A stretch of DNA of 64,000 bases from Gynuella sunshinyii YC6258 (lineage in GTDB: Bacteria > Pseudomonadota > Gammaproteobacteria > Pseudomonadales > Natronospirillaceae): contig NZ_CP007142.1 of the NCBI RefSeq assembly GCF_000940805.1, positions 4,068,593 through 4,132,592 of the forward strand, written 5' to 3'. Position numbers and translations under genes: made by a program. Within the stretch, counting starts at the first letter, position 1; each line of letters starts with the position of its first letter. The notes under the pieces are model-generated. The model was not told the DNA's origin. It was given only the letters and a program-made list of their open reading frames with translations, and did not search any database. Shown here piece by piece: positions 24,667-31,189 of the stretch.

Positions 24667-25284
24667 TTACTTACCTGCTTTTTTATATCGGCCCCGTCCA
24701 GCCCATAAGAAATGCTCATAATGAGGTGCCCCTCTCAGGTTCAATATGTCCATTTGAGGAATACCCGTTTCAGCGGATAAGTAAGCAGCATCCTTATCCC
24801 GCTGCACCCTTCCTACAAACATCCCATTCAGGTTACCCATAAGGGTTTTATCAATTTCGGATGGACGCTGAGCACCTGCTTTGATTTTTATCCCATAGGT
24901 ACGGCCTATACTGATCAGCCAGTGCCAATGTCCCTGCGCTTTCCCCGGTGTCGATACTGGCCCAAGCTCATCAATGACAATCTCTGTCATTCTACGGGCA
25001 TCCGCTTGATGTCTAGCCAACTCACAGAACCAGTCAAAATAGTGGCAACTGGGGTCATGAAATGAATAGCGCGCTTGATTGCTTGAACGAACCGCATTCA
25101 AAAACGCCCCTCGATCTGTGAATGCCTCAAACCCATTCGATGGCCCAAATGTGCCTTTAATGTCATACACCAGGACACGAGGTGCTGACCCGAGATCTTT
25201 TTTAATCCGGTAAGTCTTACCTGACCCAGTGGCCCCAAAATACCCCCGAATATCTTCTGTTAAGTTTTCATTGATTCGACTCAC
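24667..25284 (-). CDS. Genome-packaging ATPase (FtsK/HerA-like, PM2 P9-type)
   Basis: A 205-residue P-loop ATPase with Walker A GATGSGKTYRI (about residues 16-26) and Walker B EIVIDELGPV (about 103-112), followed by IKAGAQRPSEIDKTL in the position of a sensor. The compact size fits A32-type packaging ATPases of membrane-containing DJR phages, which drive DNA into the capsid. Filamentous-phage Zot proteins are related, but they usually carry a transmembrane segment, absent here. The start is GTG, overlapping the upstream gene by 17 bases. Confidence 0.78.
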   Translation of the reverse strand: MSRINENLTEDIRGYFGATGSGKTYRIKKDLGSAPRVLVYDIKGTFGPSNGFEAFTDRGAFLNAVRSSNQARYSFHDPSCHYFDWFCELARHQADARRMTEIVIDELGPVSTPGKAQGHWHWLISIGRTYGIKIKAGAQRPSEIDKTLMGNLNGMFVGRVQRDKDAAYLSAETGIPQMDILNLRGAPHYEHFLWAGRGRYKKAGK

Positions 25285-25702
25285 CCGCGCCCCCTTGTGC
25301 TTGCTGTCCTCGCTTCGAATGCATCATATCCAAAGCCAACCTTGGCCCTATCGCCATGCCACACACCATGACCATGTTGGTAAATGGGCTGTTTGTATCA
25401 GGCATATACGCATCCACGCATTGAGCAATGGCAATGCCCATCTGTTCGGCTTCTTTTTCCTCTAAAAGCCAATGCTGGCCACGCCCTTGTGATATTTTGA
25501 AAGATCCCATGCCCAGGAAGTTTTTTAACGCACTGGCAACAGCCGGTTGATAAGGAAAACCCGCACCATTGTTTTTTTCAAAGTCCTGAAAATCCTTGTG
25601 CGCTTGTTCAGCCCCTTCTTTAGCGCTTGCCACCCCTTCTGCCTCCAAGGCAGTGGCCATGGCGTCCAGCGCAGCCGCATCGCCTAATTCCATTGGATTC
25701 AT
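25268..25702 (-). CDS. Prophage protein of unknown function (144 aa)
   Basis: An Ala-rich helical N-terminal part (about residues 1-45), then NNGAGFPYQPAVASALKNFL and a C-terminal part with TNMVMVCGMAIGPRLALDMM, ending in a polar Gly/Gln tail. No known motif is recognised. It overlaps the zinc-ribbon gene by four bases and the ATPase gene by 17, so it belongs to the same unit and may act in packaging. Confidence 0.7.
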   Translation of the reverse strand: MNPMELGDAAALDAMATALEAEGVASAKEGAEQAHKDFQDFEKNNGAGFPYQPAVASALKNFLGMGSFKISQGRGQHWLLEEKEAEQMGIAIAQCVDAYMPDTNSPFTNMVMVCGMAIGPRLALDMMHSKRGQQAQGGAGESNQ

Positions 25703-25989
25703 GATTCACCCCACGCCTGTAACCAATCAGCACTCTTGCGTTCTGGGGGCACGGGTGATGATTCCACCGTGCCCAAACCACTTAAGCCAAGCTGATGTTC
25801 GCTATCCGTATCAGACTTGGTATCTGGCTTATGATCAATGTCTGATAATGACCGACACCATTCCCGGAATGCTGGCCCCTTACCATTCCATGGCCCACAA
25901 CGTGAGCAGGTAAAATATTCATCCCCCCGGTTATTGGGTTTTACATATGCAACACTTTCACATGCTGGACACTTAACCCGCTTTTGCAT
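25699..25989 (-). CDS. Prophage zinc-ribbon protein, candidate late activator
   Basis: A 96-residue protein beginning MQKRVKCPACES with a second pair CSRCG about 22 residues on, forming a C-x2-C...C-x2-C zinc ribbon; the rest is polar and probably disordered. PM2 encodes a TFIIS-like zinc-finger factor (P14) that helps switch on late genes, and this is a fair functional analogue. The ATG at 25989 has AGGAG seven bases upstream; a longer in-frame version from 26052 is less likely. Confidence 0.68.
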   Translation of the reverse strand: MQKRVKCPACESVAYVKPNNRGDEYFTCSRCGPWNGKGPAFREWCRSLSDIDHKPDTKSDTDSEHQLGLSGLGTVESSPVPPERKSADWLQAWGES

Positions 25990-26185
25990 ATTCCAACTCC
26001 TGTAATCTGCCTTCAATTTCCATGAATAATTCCAACGTGTGATAACTGACACGCCTTGCTATTTCGGTGGCCTCTTCTGCCGCTTTGACTTTACCCGATA
26101 TATCAAAGGTGCCCAGCTGAGAGGCTTTTTCCGCCACTTCCTCCAAAGAATTAATTGATTCCCTAAGTTTATTTAGTGTTCCCAT
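25973..26185 (-). CDS. Prophage protein of unknown function (70 aa)
   Basis: A helical, Glu-rich protein (SINSLEEVAEKASQLG and YHTLELFMEIEGRLQELEY) with coiled-coil character. GGGGG precedes two possible starts, 26191 and 26185; the second has better spacing. It overlaps the zinc-ribbon gene by 17 bases. A pair of small regulators just upstream of packaging genes would parallel PM2 P13/P14, but that is inference. Confidence 0.62.
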   Translation of the reverse strand: MGTLNKLRESINSLEEVAEKASQLGTFDISGKVKAAEEATEIARRVSYHTLELFMEIEGRLQELEYAKAG

Positions 26186-26261
26186 ATTCATTACCCCCGT
26201 ACAGTTATTGACAGAACTCCAAGTTAGCCCGGCAAGCCGGGCTAATGCGGCACCGTCCTAC

Positions 26262-28082
26262 TCAATGCCACATTTCCAAATCTGTATGCTTTTTTCGACC
26301 CGGTAAAACATGCCACTCATGTTCATGTGTGATCACGGACTCCGCACACCCAGAACGCCCAGATAGGAACCACAACCCCTTCACTGTTGGCTGTAATTCC
26401 CCGTATTGGTTTAATCGTGCCCATTGGTCAAACCGGGTGATTTCACCCGTCCGCTTATCCGCGTATTCATGTCCGTGAGCGGTGGTGAGTGTTTTTAACT
26501 GCAGTTCCCCGGACCTGATTTTGATAGCTAGGTCGCAGTAAGCCACAGACGCATCTGCCTCTACTTCCATATCGCGAATCGCGGCAATCAAGTGCATTAG
26601 CTCTGGACGACAATCCCTCGCGTACATGAAGGCCGCACGCTCATCAAACGCCAGCTTTCCAGACTCATCAAAGCTCATGAACCGCCCAGCAAAGCGCCGC
26701 AACTCCCGCCACCAAGTTGCCTTTATGCCGCCTAAGAATTGAAATTGCCGGATACCATGGATACTGGCCCAGGCTCTGATACGCTGTGCTGAAGTAGCCG
26801 CATCATTATCGAATAGGTCTTTTTCGATACCACGGCCATCGATGGCTTTTGAAATGTATTTTGCGATGTAACCAACAGCCGAATATTCTTTGCCTGTCTT
26901 TGGGTTGAGACCTTCCTTGATCCGTTCAACTTTTACCCGGCGCTTTTGGGCACCCGGTTCACCGGCATAGAGGTTGAGTGACTTTTCAGTGATAACCTGT
27001 TCGATGGAAGAAAGGCCGGCCGTATCCGAAAATAACAACAGGTGCCAATGTGGGCATCCGTCATGGTGCGGCTCAACCACACGGATACCAAAGTAGTCTA
27101 TTTCGTTGCGGTGTAGTTCAGCCCTGATAACAGCCCAGCGCCCAGCCAAATATTGCTGAGCTTCTCTGACAGTGAAGCCTTCATAACGTTTGTTCTTAAA
27201 CGAAAATTTCCGACCTTTTTTTGATTTTCGATATGAGTACGGATGAAAAGCAGATGGCGCTGTGATCGTGATAAATGTCGCTTTATAGCCAAGTGATTTA
27301 GCCAGTTTCTCAGTGCCGGCAATCCGGGTCATCATTTCAATACGACGAATAGCCGGATTTGAATTTGATTTATAAAACAGCTCAGCGAGCGTAAAACGCT
27401 GCCCCAGGTCATTCTCAATTTCAGTCTCTTGGAGAGTTTTTAAATTGGCGGATTGTCGCTTTTTCCAGTACTCAAACGACAATGAAGAGAGATAGATTTC
27501 ACGCGATGCATGCACATGGCCAAACAGCCGTTTCATTTCCTCAATGAGTCGGCTTTTTTCGGCACGAGCACGACGAAGCCACCAGCGAGGGTTACACAAC
27601 CGTTTTAGAACCCTAATACGCCAACGTACTTCTTCAATCCAGTTTTCAAAATCAGAGGAGGGAACCACGTCTGAAGGCTCCAAAGGAAATTCTTTCAGAT
27701 GAGATTCAACCAGCTGCCAGAATGCAGAACCATTTATTAACGCGAGCATTTCCCGCGCTTCGATACCTAAGTATTCCGCAAATTTCATATCATCAGGATC
27801 GACTTGACCGCGCACGGTCCAGCGCCGCTTGAAGTAGCTTGCTTGGTAGGCTGCCCAATTTTCTATACTGCTGTCATCACACAGTAGTAAATTCAACGAT
27901 CCCCATTTTTGTTTTTCTTTTAACCAAATAATACGCTGGTTAGCGTCCCCATATGGCGTACCAGGGTGGTTACCATGCTCCAGGACCAAGTCTTGCCAAT
28001 GCTGAAAAACGTCCTGCTGTAACAGTCCAAACACTGAAGAGGCTTTTTCAGCCTCATTCAGCCAGTAGGGAGACATGTACAT
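26262..28082 (-). CDS. Phage replication initiator, GPA-type HUH endonuclease
   Basis: A 606-residue rolling-circle initiator of the phage GPA superfamily. The HUH motif is VEPHHDGCPHWHLLLF (about residues 340-355), and the catalytic-tyrosine motif is VGYIAKYISK, with two Tyr four residues apart (about 416-425), as in superfamily I initiators of phiX174 and P2. It nicks the origin and attaches to the 5' end. PM2 P12 is of the same superfamily and comparable size. It is the third gene of the leftward early unit, four bases after the preceding stop. Confidence 0.85.
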   Translation of the reverse strand: MYMSPYWLNEAEKASSVFGLLQQDVFQHWQDLVLEHGNHPGTPYGDANQRIIWLKEKQKWGSLNLLLCDDSSIENWAAYQASYFKRRWTVRGQVDPDDMKFAEYLGIEAREMLALINGSAFWQLVESHLKEFPLEPSDVVPSSDFENWIEEVRWRIRVLKRLCNPRWWLRRARAEKSRLIEEMKRLFGHVHASREIYLSSLSFEYWKKRQSANLKTLQETEIENDLGQRFTLAELFYKSNSNPAIRRIEMMTRIAGTEKLAKSLGYKATFITITAPSAFHPYSYRKSKKGRKFSFKNKRYEGFTVREAQQYLAGRWAVIRAELHRNEIDYFGIRVVEPHHDGCPHWHLLLFSDTAGLSSIEQVITEKSLNLYAGEPGAQKRRVKVERIKEGLNPKTGKEYSAVGYIAKYISKAIDGRGIEKDLFDNDAATSAQRIRAWASIHGIRQFQFLGGIKATWWRELRRFAGRFMSFDESGKLAFDERAAFMYARDCRPELMHLIAAIRDMEVEADASVAYCDLAIKIRSGELQLKTLTTAHGHEYADKRTGEITRFDQWARLNQYGELQPTVKGLWFLSGRSGCAESVITHEHEWHVLPGRKKHTDLEMWH

Positions 28083-28085
28083 TGA

Positions 28086-28322
28086 TTAATGGCCACCAAC
28101 GGGCTTACTCGGCTCCCAGGCTTCAGCACCGTTGTAGTCATCCCCCCCGGTTGATTTCCATTGCTGATTCGCTGAATCAATGGCAGTGCAACCAGGCACA
28201 AACCCCTGTGGATAATCTAAACGATAAGTCCACCCAGTTATGGTTCCGTCGAAAACGATCACGTAACCATTCCATAAACTCTTACGGGCGCGATACTCAA
28301 GAGCGATTTCGTTGATTGTCAT
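28086..28322 (-). CDS. Prophage protein of unknown function (78 aa)
   Basis: A small protein with YVIVFDGTITGWTYRLDYP in the centre and a Pro/Gly-rich tail. Length and aromatic pattern recall small host-takeover proteins, but no motif is diagnostic. I start at the ATG at 28322, one base after the upstream TGA; an earlier in-frame start overlaps that gene. Confidence 0.65.
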   Translation of the reverse strand: MTINEIALEYRARKSLWNGYVIVFDGTITGWTYRLDYPQGFVPGCTAIDSANQQWKSTGGDDYNGAEAWEPSKPVGGH

Positions 28323-28323
28323 A

Positions 28324-28557
28324 TCACTTGCCACCTTTTTTCATAGCCTCATCAACCCGGATCCTTGCCTCAATAACCAGCCTTGCACCATCGATAAGTC
28401 TGTATTTACCCCGTTTTACTGTCGGTATATGTCCTCTATCCATCCAACCCCTTAATACACCTAAAGGAACACCACTCATTTCTGAGTATTTTTCTGGTGT
28501 CATCTCCAAACCCACCTCAAAAGAAACAACATCCAGATCATTCAATTTCTGCTTCAT
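28324..28557 (-). CDS. Excisionase/Cox-like helix-turn-helix protein
   Basis: A 77-residue protein with a MerR/AlpA-type winged helix: TPEKYSEMSGVPLGVLRGWMDRGHIPTVKRGKYRLID. Such proteins (Cox, AlpA, Xis) act as excisionases and early-gene regulators. It is the first leftward gene, divergent from the repressor, which is the standard place for Cro/Cox-type switch partners. Confidence 0.8.
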   Translation of the reverse strand: MKQKLNDLDVVSFEVGLEMTPEKYSEMSGVPLGVLRGWMDRGHIPTVKRGKYRLIDGARLVIEARIRVDEAMKKGGK

Positions 28558-28750
28558 TAATACTTCCTACCACTTTAAGTGACACAAAACGCCACAATTT
28601 AGGATATGATATTGATACGATAACTTGACATGATTTGAATTAATCATTCAATTCAATTTAGCTATACGATTCGTATAAATACTAATGATCACTAAACAGA
28701 TATGTAAATCGTATTAATTTATGATTTACAGCATTAGAAGGAGAACTTTT
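28558..28750. promoter_or_regulatory. Prophage lysogeny-switch region with palindromic operators
   Basis: This AT-rich intergenic region lies between the divergent excisionase-like and repressor genes. It holds a perfect 15-bp palindrome centred on one base (28663-28677, arms TATACGA/TCGTATA), an imperfect 26-bp palindrome (28704-28729, outer arms GTAAATC/GATTTAC) and a single ATACGAT half-site at 28615-28621. The shared ATACGAT/ATCGTAT half-site suggests one regulator bound at three places. A TTGACA lies at 28625-28630 without a convincing -10. Confidence 0.6.
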
Positions 28751-29071
28751 ATGAGCTACGTACCTTATAGAGACACGATGGGGAAAAGAATAAGAGAGCT
28801 TCGTGAGGCAATTGGATTAACCCGATCCCAGTTTGCCGAAATCATAGAGATCTCTGAAGGAAAGCTTGCGAACATTGAAAACAATCATCAAAAACCACAA
28901 GCAGACGATATAGAGAGACTATGTAGCATCTTCACATGGGCCACACATTACGTTGTTTACGGTGCTGAGCTCTCCTGGATGCCTGAAAGTATCGACCAAA
29001 AGGAACTAAAAAGAATCACCCTTGATTACGTTCGGGAATCTATAAGAAATGCCAGTAAAAAAAACGCCTGA
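28751..29071 (+). CDS. Prophage XRE-family repressor
   Basis: A 106-residue helix-turn-helix protein: MGKRIRELREAIGLTRSQFAEIIEISEGKLANIENN is a classic XRE HTH (about residues 10-45), followed by a short C-terminal helical part. No peptidase domain is present, so inactivation would not be by LexA-like autocleavage. The ATG at 28751 has GAAGGAGA eight bases upstream and is preferred over an in-frame ATG at 28721. It overlaps the integrase start by 23 bases, so repressor and integrase are probably cotranscribed. Confidence 0.85.
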   Translation: MSYVPYRDTMGKRIRELREAIGLTRSQFAEIIEISEGKLANIENNHQKPQADDIERLCSIFTWATHYVVYGAELSWMPESIDQKELKRITLDYVRESIRNASKKNA

Positions 29072-30071
29072 TGGAACCTATCAAGCCCGACTTCAAATAG
29101 ACGGACGCCGATATGCCCGTAATTTTCCAACAGCACGAGAAGCAAAAATATGGGAAGCAAACACACGTAAACAGGCATCTGATGGAACACTGTCCCTCAT
29201 AAAGGACAACAGAACCTTATTAGCACTCATAGAAGACTGGTACAACTTACACGGTTCACAGTTAGCAGATGGACAAAAACGCCTCTCCAAACTGAGAGGC
29301 ATCGCATCTCGCCTGAAAAACCCTGTTGCACGGCATTTCACTGCCGAACAATTTGCCGAATATAGAACAAAACGCATAGATTCTGGTATTAGTAAAAACA
29401 ACCAGAATCATGAACATGCTTACCTTTCTGCTGTATTCAATGAGTTGATTCGGCTTGATAGCTGGCCATATAACAACCCTCTTAAAAACTTACGGAAACT
29501 GAGAATTGAAGAAAGTGATGTGAAATATTTGGAATTATTCGAAATACATGCATTACTTAATCAGTGTCGCCATAGTAGAAATGAAGATCTATTCAATGTT
29601 GTCTGTCTCGCTCTCTCAACTGGAGCGCGCTGGGGGGAAGCACAAAACCTTAGGCGAGAGCAACTCCATCCTTATCGCGTAACCTATCAAGGCACTCAAA
29701 CGAAAAGCGGGAAAAGTCGAACCATTCCAATTAGTGAGGAGCTATACCATCAACTTTCAGATCATTCCCCCATTACAGGACGACTATTCAATAATTGTGA
29801 GAGAGCATTTAGCAACGCTATTAATCAGGCCGGCATTGAACTACTCGAAGGTCAAAGAACACATATACTCCGACATACCTTTGCTAGTCACTTCATGATG
29901 TCAGGCGGTGATTTGTTAACACTAAACAAAATTTTAGGCCATAGCACCATTCAAATGACAATGCGCTATGCACACCTTTCTCCTGACCACCTCTCACAAG
30001 CAATTGAGCACAATCCATTGGCATTAGAATGGCACGGAACGAGAAAAAACGGCACGGAAACGGCACGATGA
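29049..30071 (+). CDS. int: Prophage tyrosine integrase
   Basis: A 340-residue tyrosine recombinase. The N-terminal arm-binding part (about 1-55) is followed by a SAM-like core-binding domain and the catalytic domain with the first Arg in STGARWGEA, the HxxR box in HILRHTFASHF, a Gly-His in LGHSTIQMTM and the nucleophile Tyr in RYAHLS. It ends 27 bases before the attachment repeat at tRNA-Leu, the usual place for an integrase that uses that tRNA. PM2 is lytic and lacks an integrase, so this gene is a difference in lifestyle. Confidence 0.93.
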   Translation: MPVKKTPDGTYQARLQIDGRRYARNFPTAREAKIWEANTRKQASDGTLSLIKDNRTLLALIEDWYNLHGSQLADGQKRLSKLRGIASRLKNPVARHFTAEQFAEYRTKRIDSGISKNNQNHEHAYLSAVFNELIRLDSWPYNNPLKNLRKLRIEESDVKYLELFEIHALLNQCRHSRNEDLFNVVCLALSTGARWGEAQNLRREQLHPYRVTYQGTQTKSGKSRTIPISEELYHQLSDHSPITGRLFNNCERAFSNAINQAGIELLEGQRTHILRHTFASHFMMSGGDLLTLNKILGHSTIQMTMRYAHLSPDHLSQAIEHNPLALEWHGTRKNGTETAR

Positions 30072-30098
30072 AGATTTAGGTTAGTGTGAACTATCAGG

Positions 30099-30161
30099 AA
30101 ATTTGGTGCCCGGGGCCGGACTTGAACCGGCACGACCGTTAAGGGTCGGGGGATTTTAAGT
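30099..30161. repeat. Prophage attachment site, right copy within tRNA-Leu
   Basis: Identical over 63 bp to 19968-20030. It covers the 3' part of the intact tRNA-Leu gene, so the phage supplies a tail that restores the tRNA on integration. Confidence 0.93.
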
Positions 30162-30192
30162 CCCCTGTGTCTACCGATTTCACCACCCGGGC
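30104..30192 (-). tRNA. tRNA-Leu (anticodon UAA)
   Basis: Reading leftward, it starts GCCCGGG and ends CCCGGGCACCA with a paired acceptor stem. The anticodon loop is CTTAAAA, a long variable arm (class II) carries CCCTTAACGG, and the TpsiC loop is GTTCAAGTC. CCA is encoded. Its 3' 58 bases lie within the prophage attachment repeat. Confidence 0.95.
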
Positions 30193-30237
30193 TAGGAAGG
30201 TATTTTTATAGTAGGGCCGGTTACCCTACTGGAAAGA

Positions 30238-30311
30238 TGGAGGCTGGAGTCGGAATCGAACCGGCGTACACGGAGTTGCAGTCCGCTGCATGACCACTCT
30301 GCCATCCAGCC
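30238..30311 (-). tRNA. tRNA-Cys (anticodon GCA)
   Basis: A 74-base gene starting GGCTGGA and ending TCCAGCCTCCA. The anticodon loop is CTGCAAC and the T arm contains GGTTCGATTCC. It lies between tRNA-Leu and tRNA-Gly downstream of pgsA, as in Pseudomonas-type genomes. Confidence 0.95.
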
Positions 30312-30377
30312 ATTTCTTAAAAAAATAAGGCTTATACCTTATCTATCAGCACTCTCTAAATAATCAGAGAATAAGAT

Positions 30378-30453
<76 letters not shown>

Positions 30454-30585
30454 CACTTAAGCTGCTTTTTACAACTGTTCTTTGGATCAACAGTGTTGCT
30501 TGATCCTTAAAACGAGCGGGAATTCTAAGGTAATCCGCGCTGTTGTCAAGCAATGATTTAAAAAAAGTCTTTTATTTTTAATGGG

Positions 30586-31143
30586 TTAGCGTCCGTTTTT
30601 GGATATTTTCAAATCTGGCCAAGCTGCCTTAAGGTAAACGAACATTGACCATATTGTTAGTACCGCAGCGACCTGCAAAACGATCAATCCGATATTGGTA
30701 AGCAATGTTCCAGGCGGCTGGCTCAGCAGCACGGCTATGGCAATCATCTGGAACGTGGTTTTATATTTGCCAATCATGTTGACCGCAACACTGGCACGCT
30801 TGCCCAACTCTGCCATCCATTCCCGCAGGGCAGAGATCACGATTTCCCTGCCAACCATGATGATCGCAGGCAGTGTCATCCAAAGGGTATTATGTTCCTC
30901 AACCAACATAACCAAAGCAGCCATCACAATCAGCTTGTCAGCAACAGGGTCGATAAATGCACCGAAAGGCGTTGTCTGGTTCAGTTTTCTGGCCAGGTAC
31001 CCATCCAGCCAATCGGTCACTGCTGCCAGAATAAAAACCGACGACGCCCCCCAGTAACTCCACTGGAAAGGCAGGTAGTAGAAAAAGATGCAGACAGGAA
31101 TCATCAAAATACGGCTTAAAGTCAGCCAGTTAGGTATTGTCAT
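30586..31143 (-). CDS. pgsA: CDP-diacylglycerol-glycerol-3-phosphate 3-phosphatidyltransferase
   Basis: Inner-membrane enzyme committing CDP-diacylglycerol to phosphatidylglycerol synthesis. The 185-residue protein has the CDP-alcohol phosphotransferase motif D-G-x2-A-R-x8-G-x3-D-x3-D, seen from WLDGYLARK to GAFIDPVADK (about residues 45-70), and several membrane segments. It follows uvrC by 46 bases in the conserved gacA-uvrC-pgsA order. Confidence 0.95.
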   Translation of the reverse strand: MTIPNWLTLSRILMIPVCIFFYYLPFQWSYWGASSVFILAAVTDWLDGYLARKLNQTTPFGAFIDPVADKLIVMAALVMLVEEHNTLWMTLPAIIMVGREIVISALREWMAELGKRASVAVNMIGKYKTTFQMIAIAVLLSQPPGTLLTNIGLIVLQVAAVLTIWSMFVYLKAAWPDLKISKNGR

Positions 31144-31189
31144 CGATCATTCTTACCAGTAATTTTTTGAGAGTATATCCGGGTCATTT

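Larger units (their letters stand above)
19968..30161. mobile_element. Corticovirus (PM2)-like prophage in tRNA-Leu
   Basis: The element is bounded by 63-bp direct repeats whose starts are 10,131 bp apart, which is the expected excised circle. It carries an integrase and repressor at the tRNA end, an excisionase-like gene, a GPA-type replication initiator, a zinc-ribbon protein, a packaging ATPase, a PM2 P2-like major capsid protein, several one-pass membrane proteins, a collar-like virion protein, a lytic enzyme and a holin. No tail, portal, terminase or protease genes are present. The gene set and size fit a tailless, internal-membrane double-jelly-roll phage, not a tailed, filamentous or microvirus phage. 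Confidence 0.85.

Noticed and set aside
24667-25284. Packaging ATPase read as a filamentous-phage Zot protein
   Set aside because: No membrane segment is present and the neighbours are a DJR capsid, holin and virion lytic protein, with no filamentous coat or adsorption genes.
29093-29401. Minus-strand frame inside the integrase gene
   Set aside because: It is antisense to a clear tyrosine integrase and has no family features.
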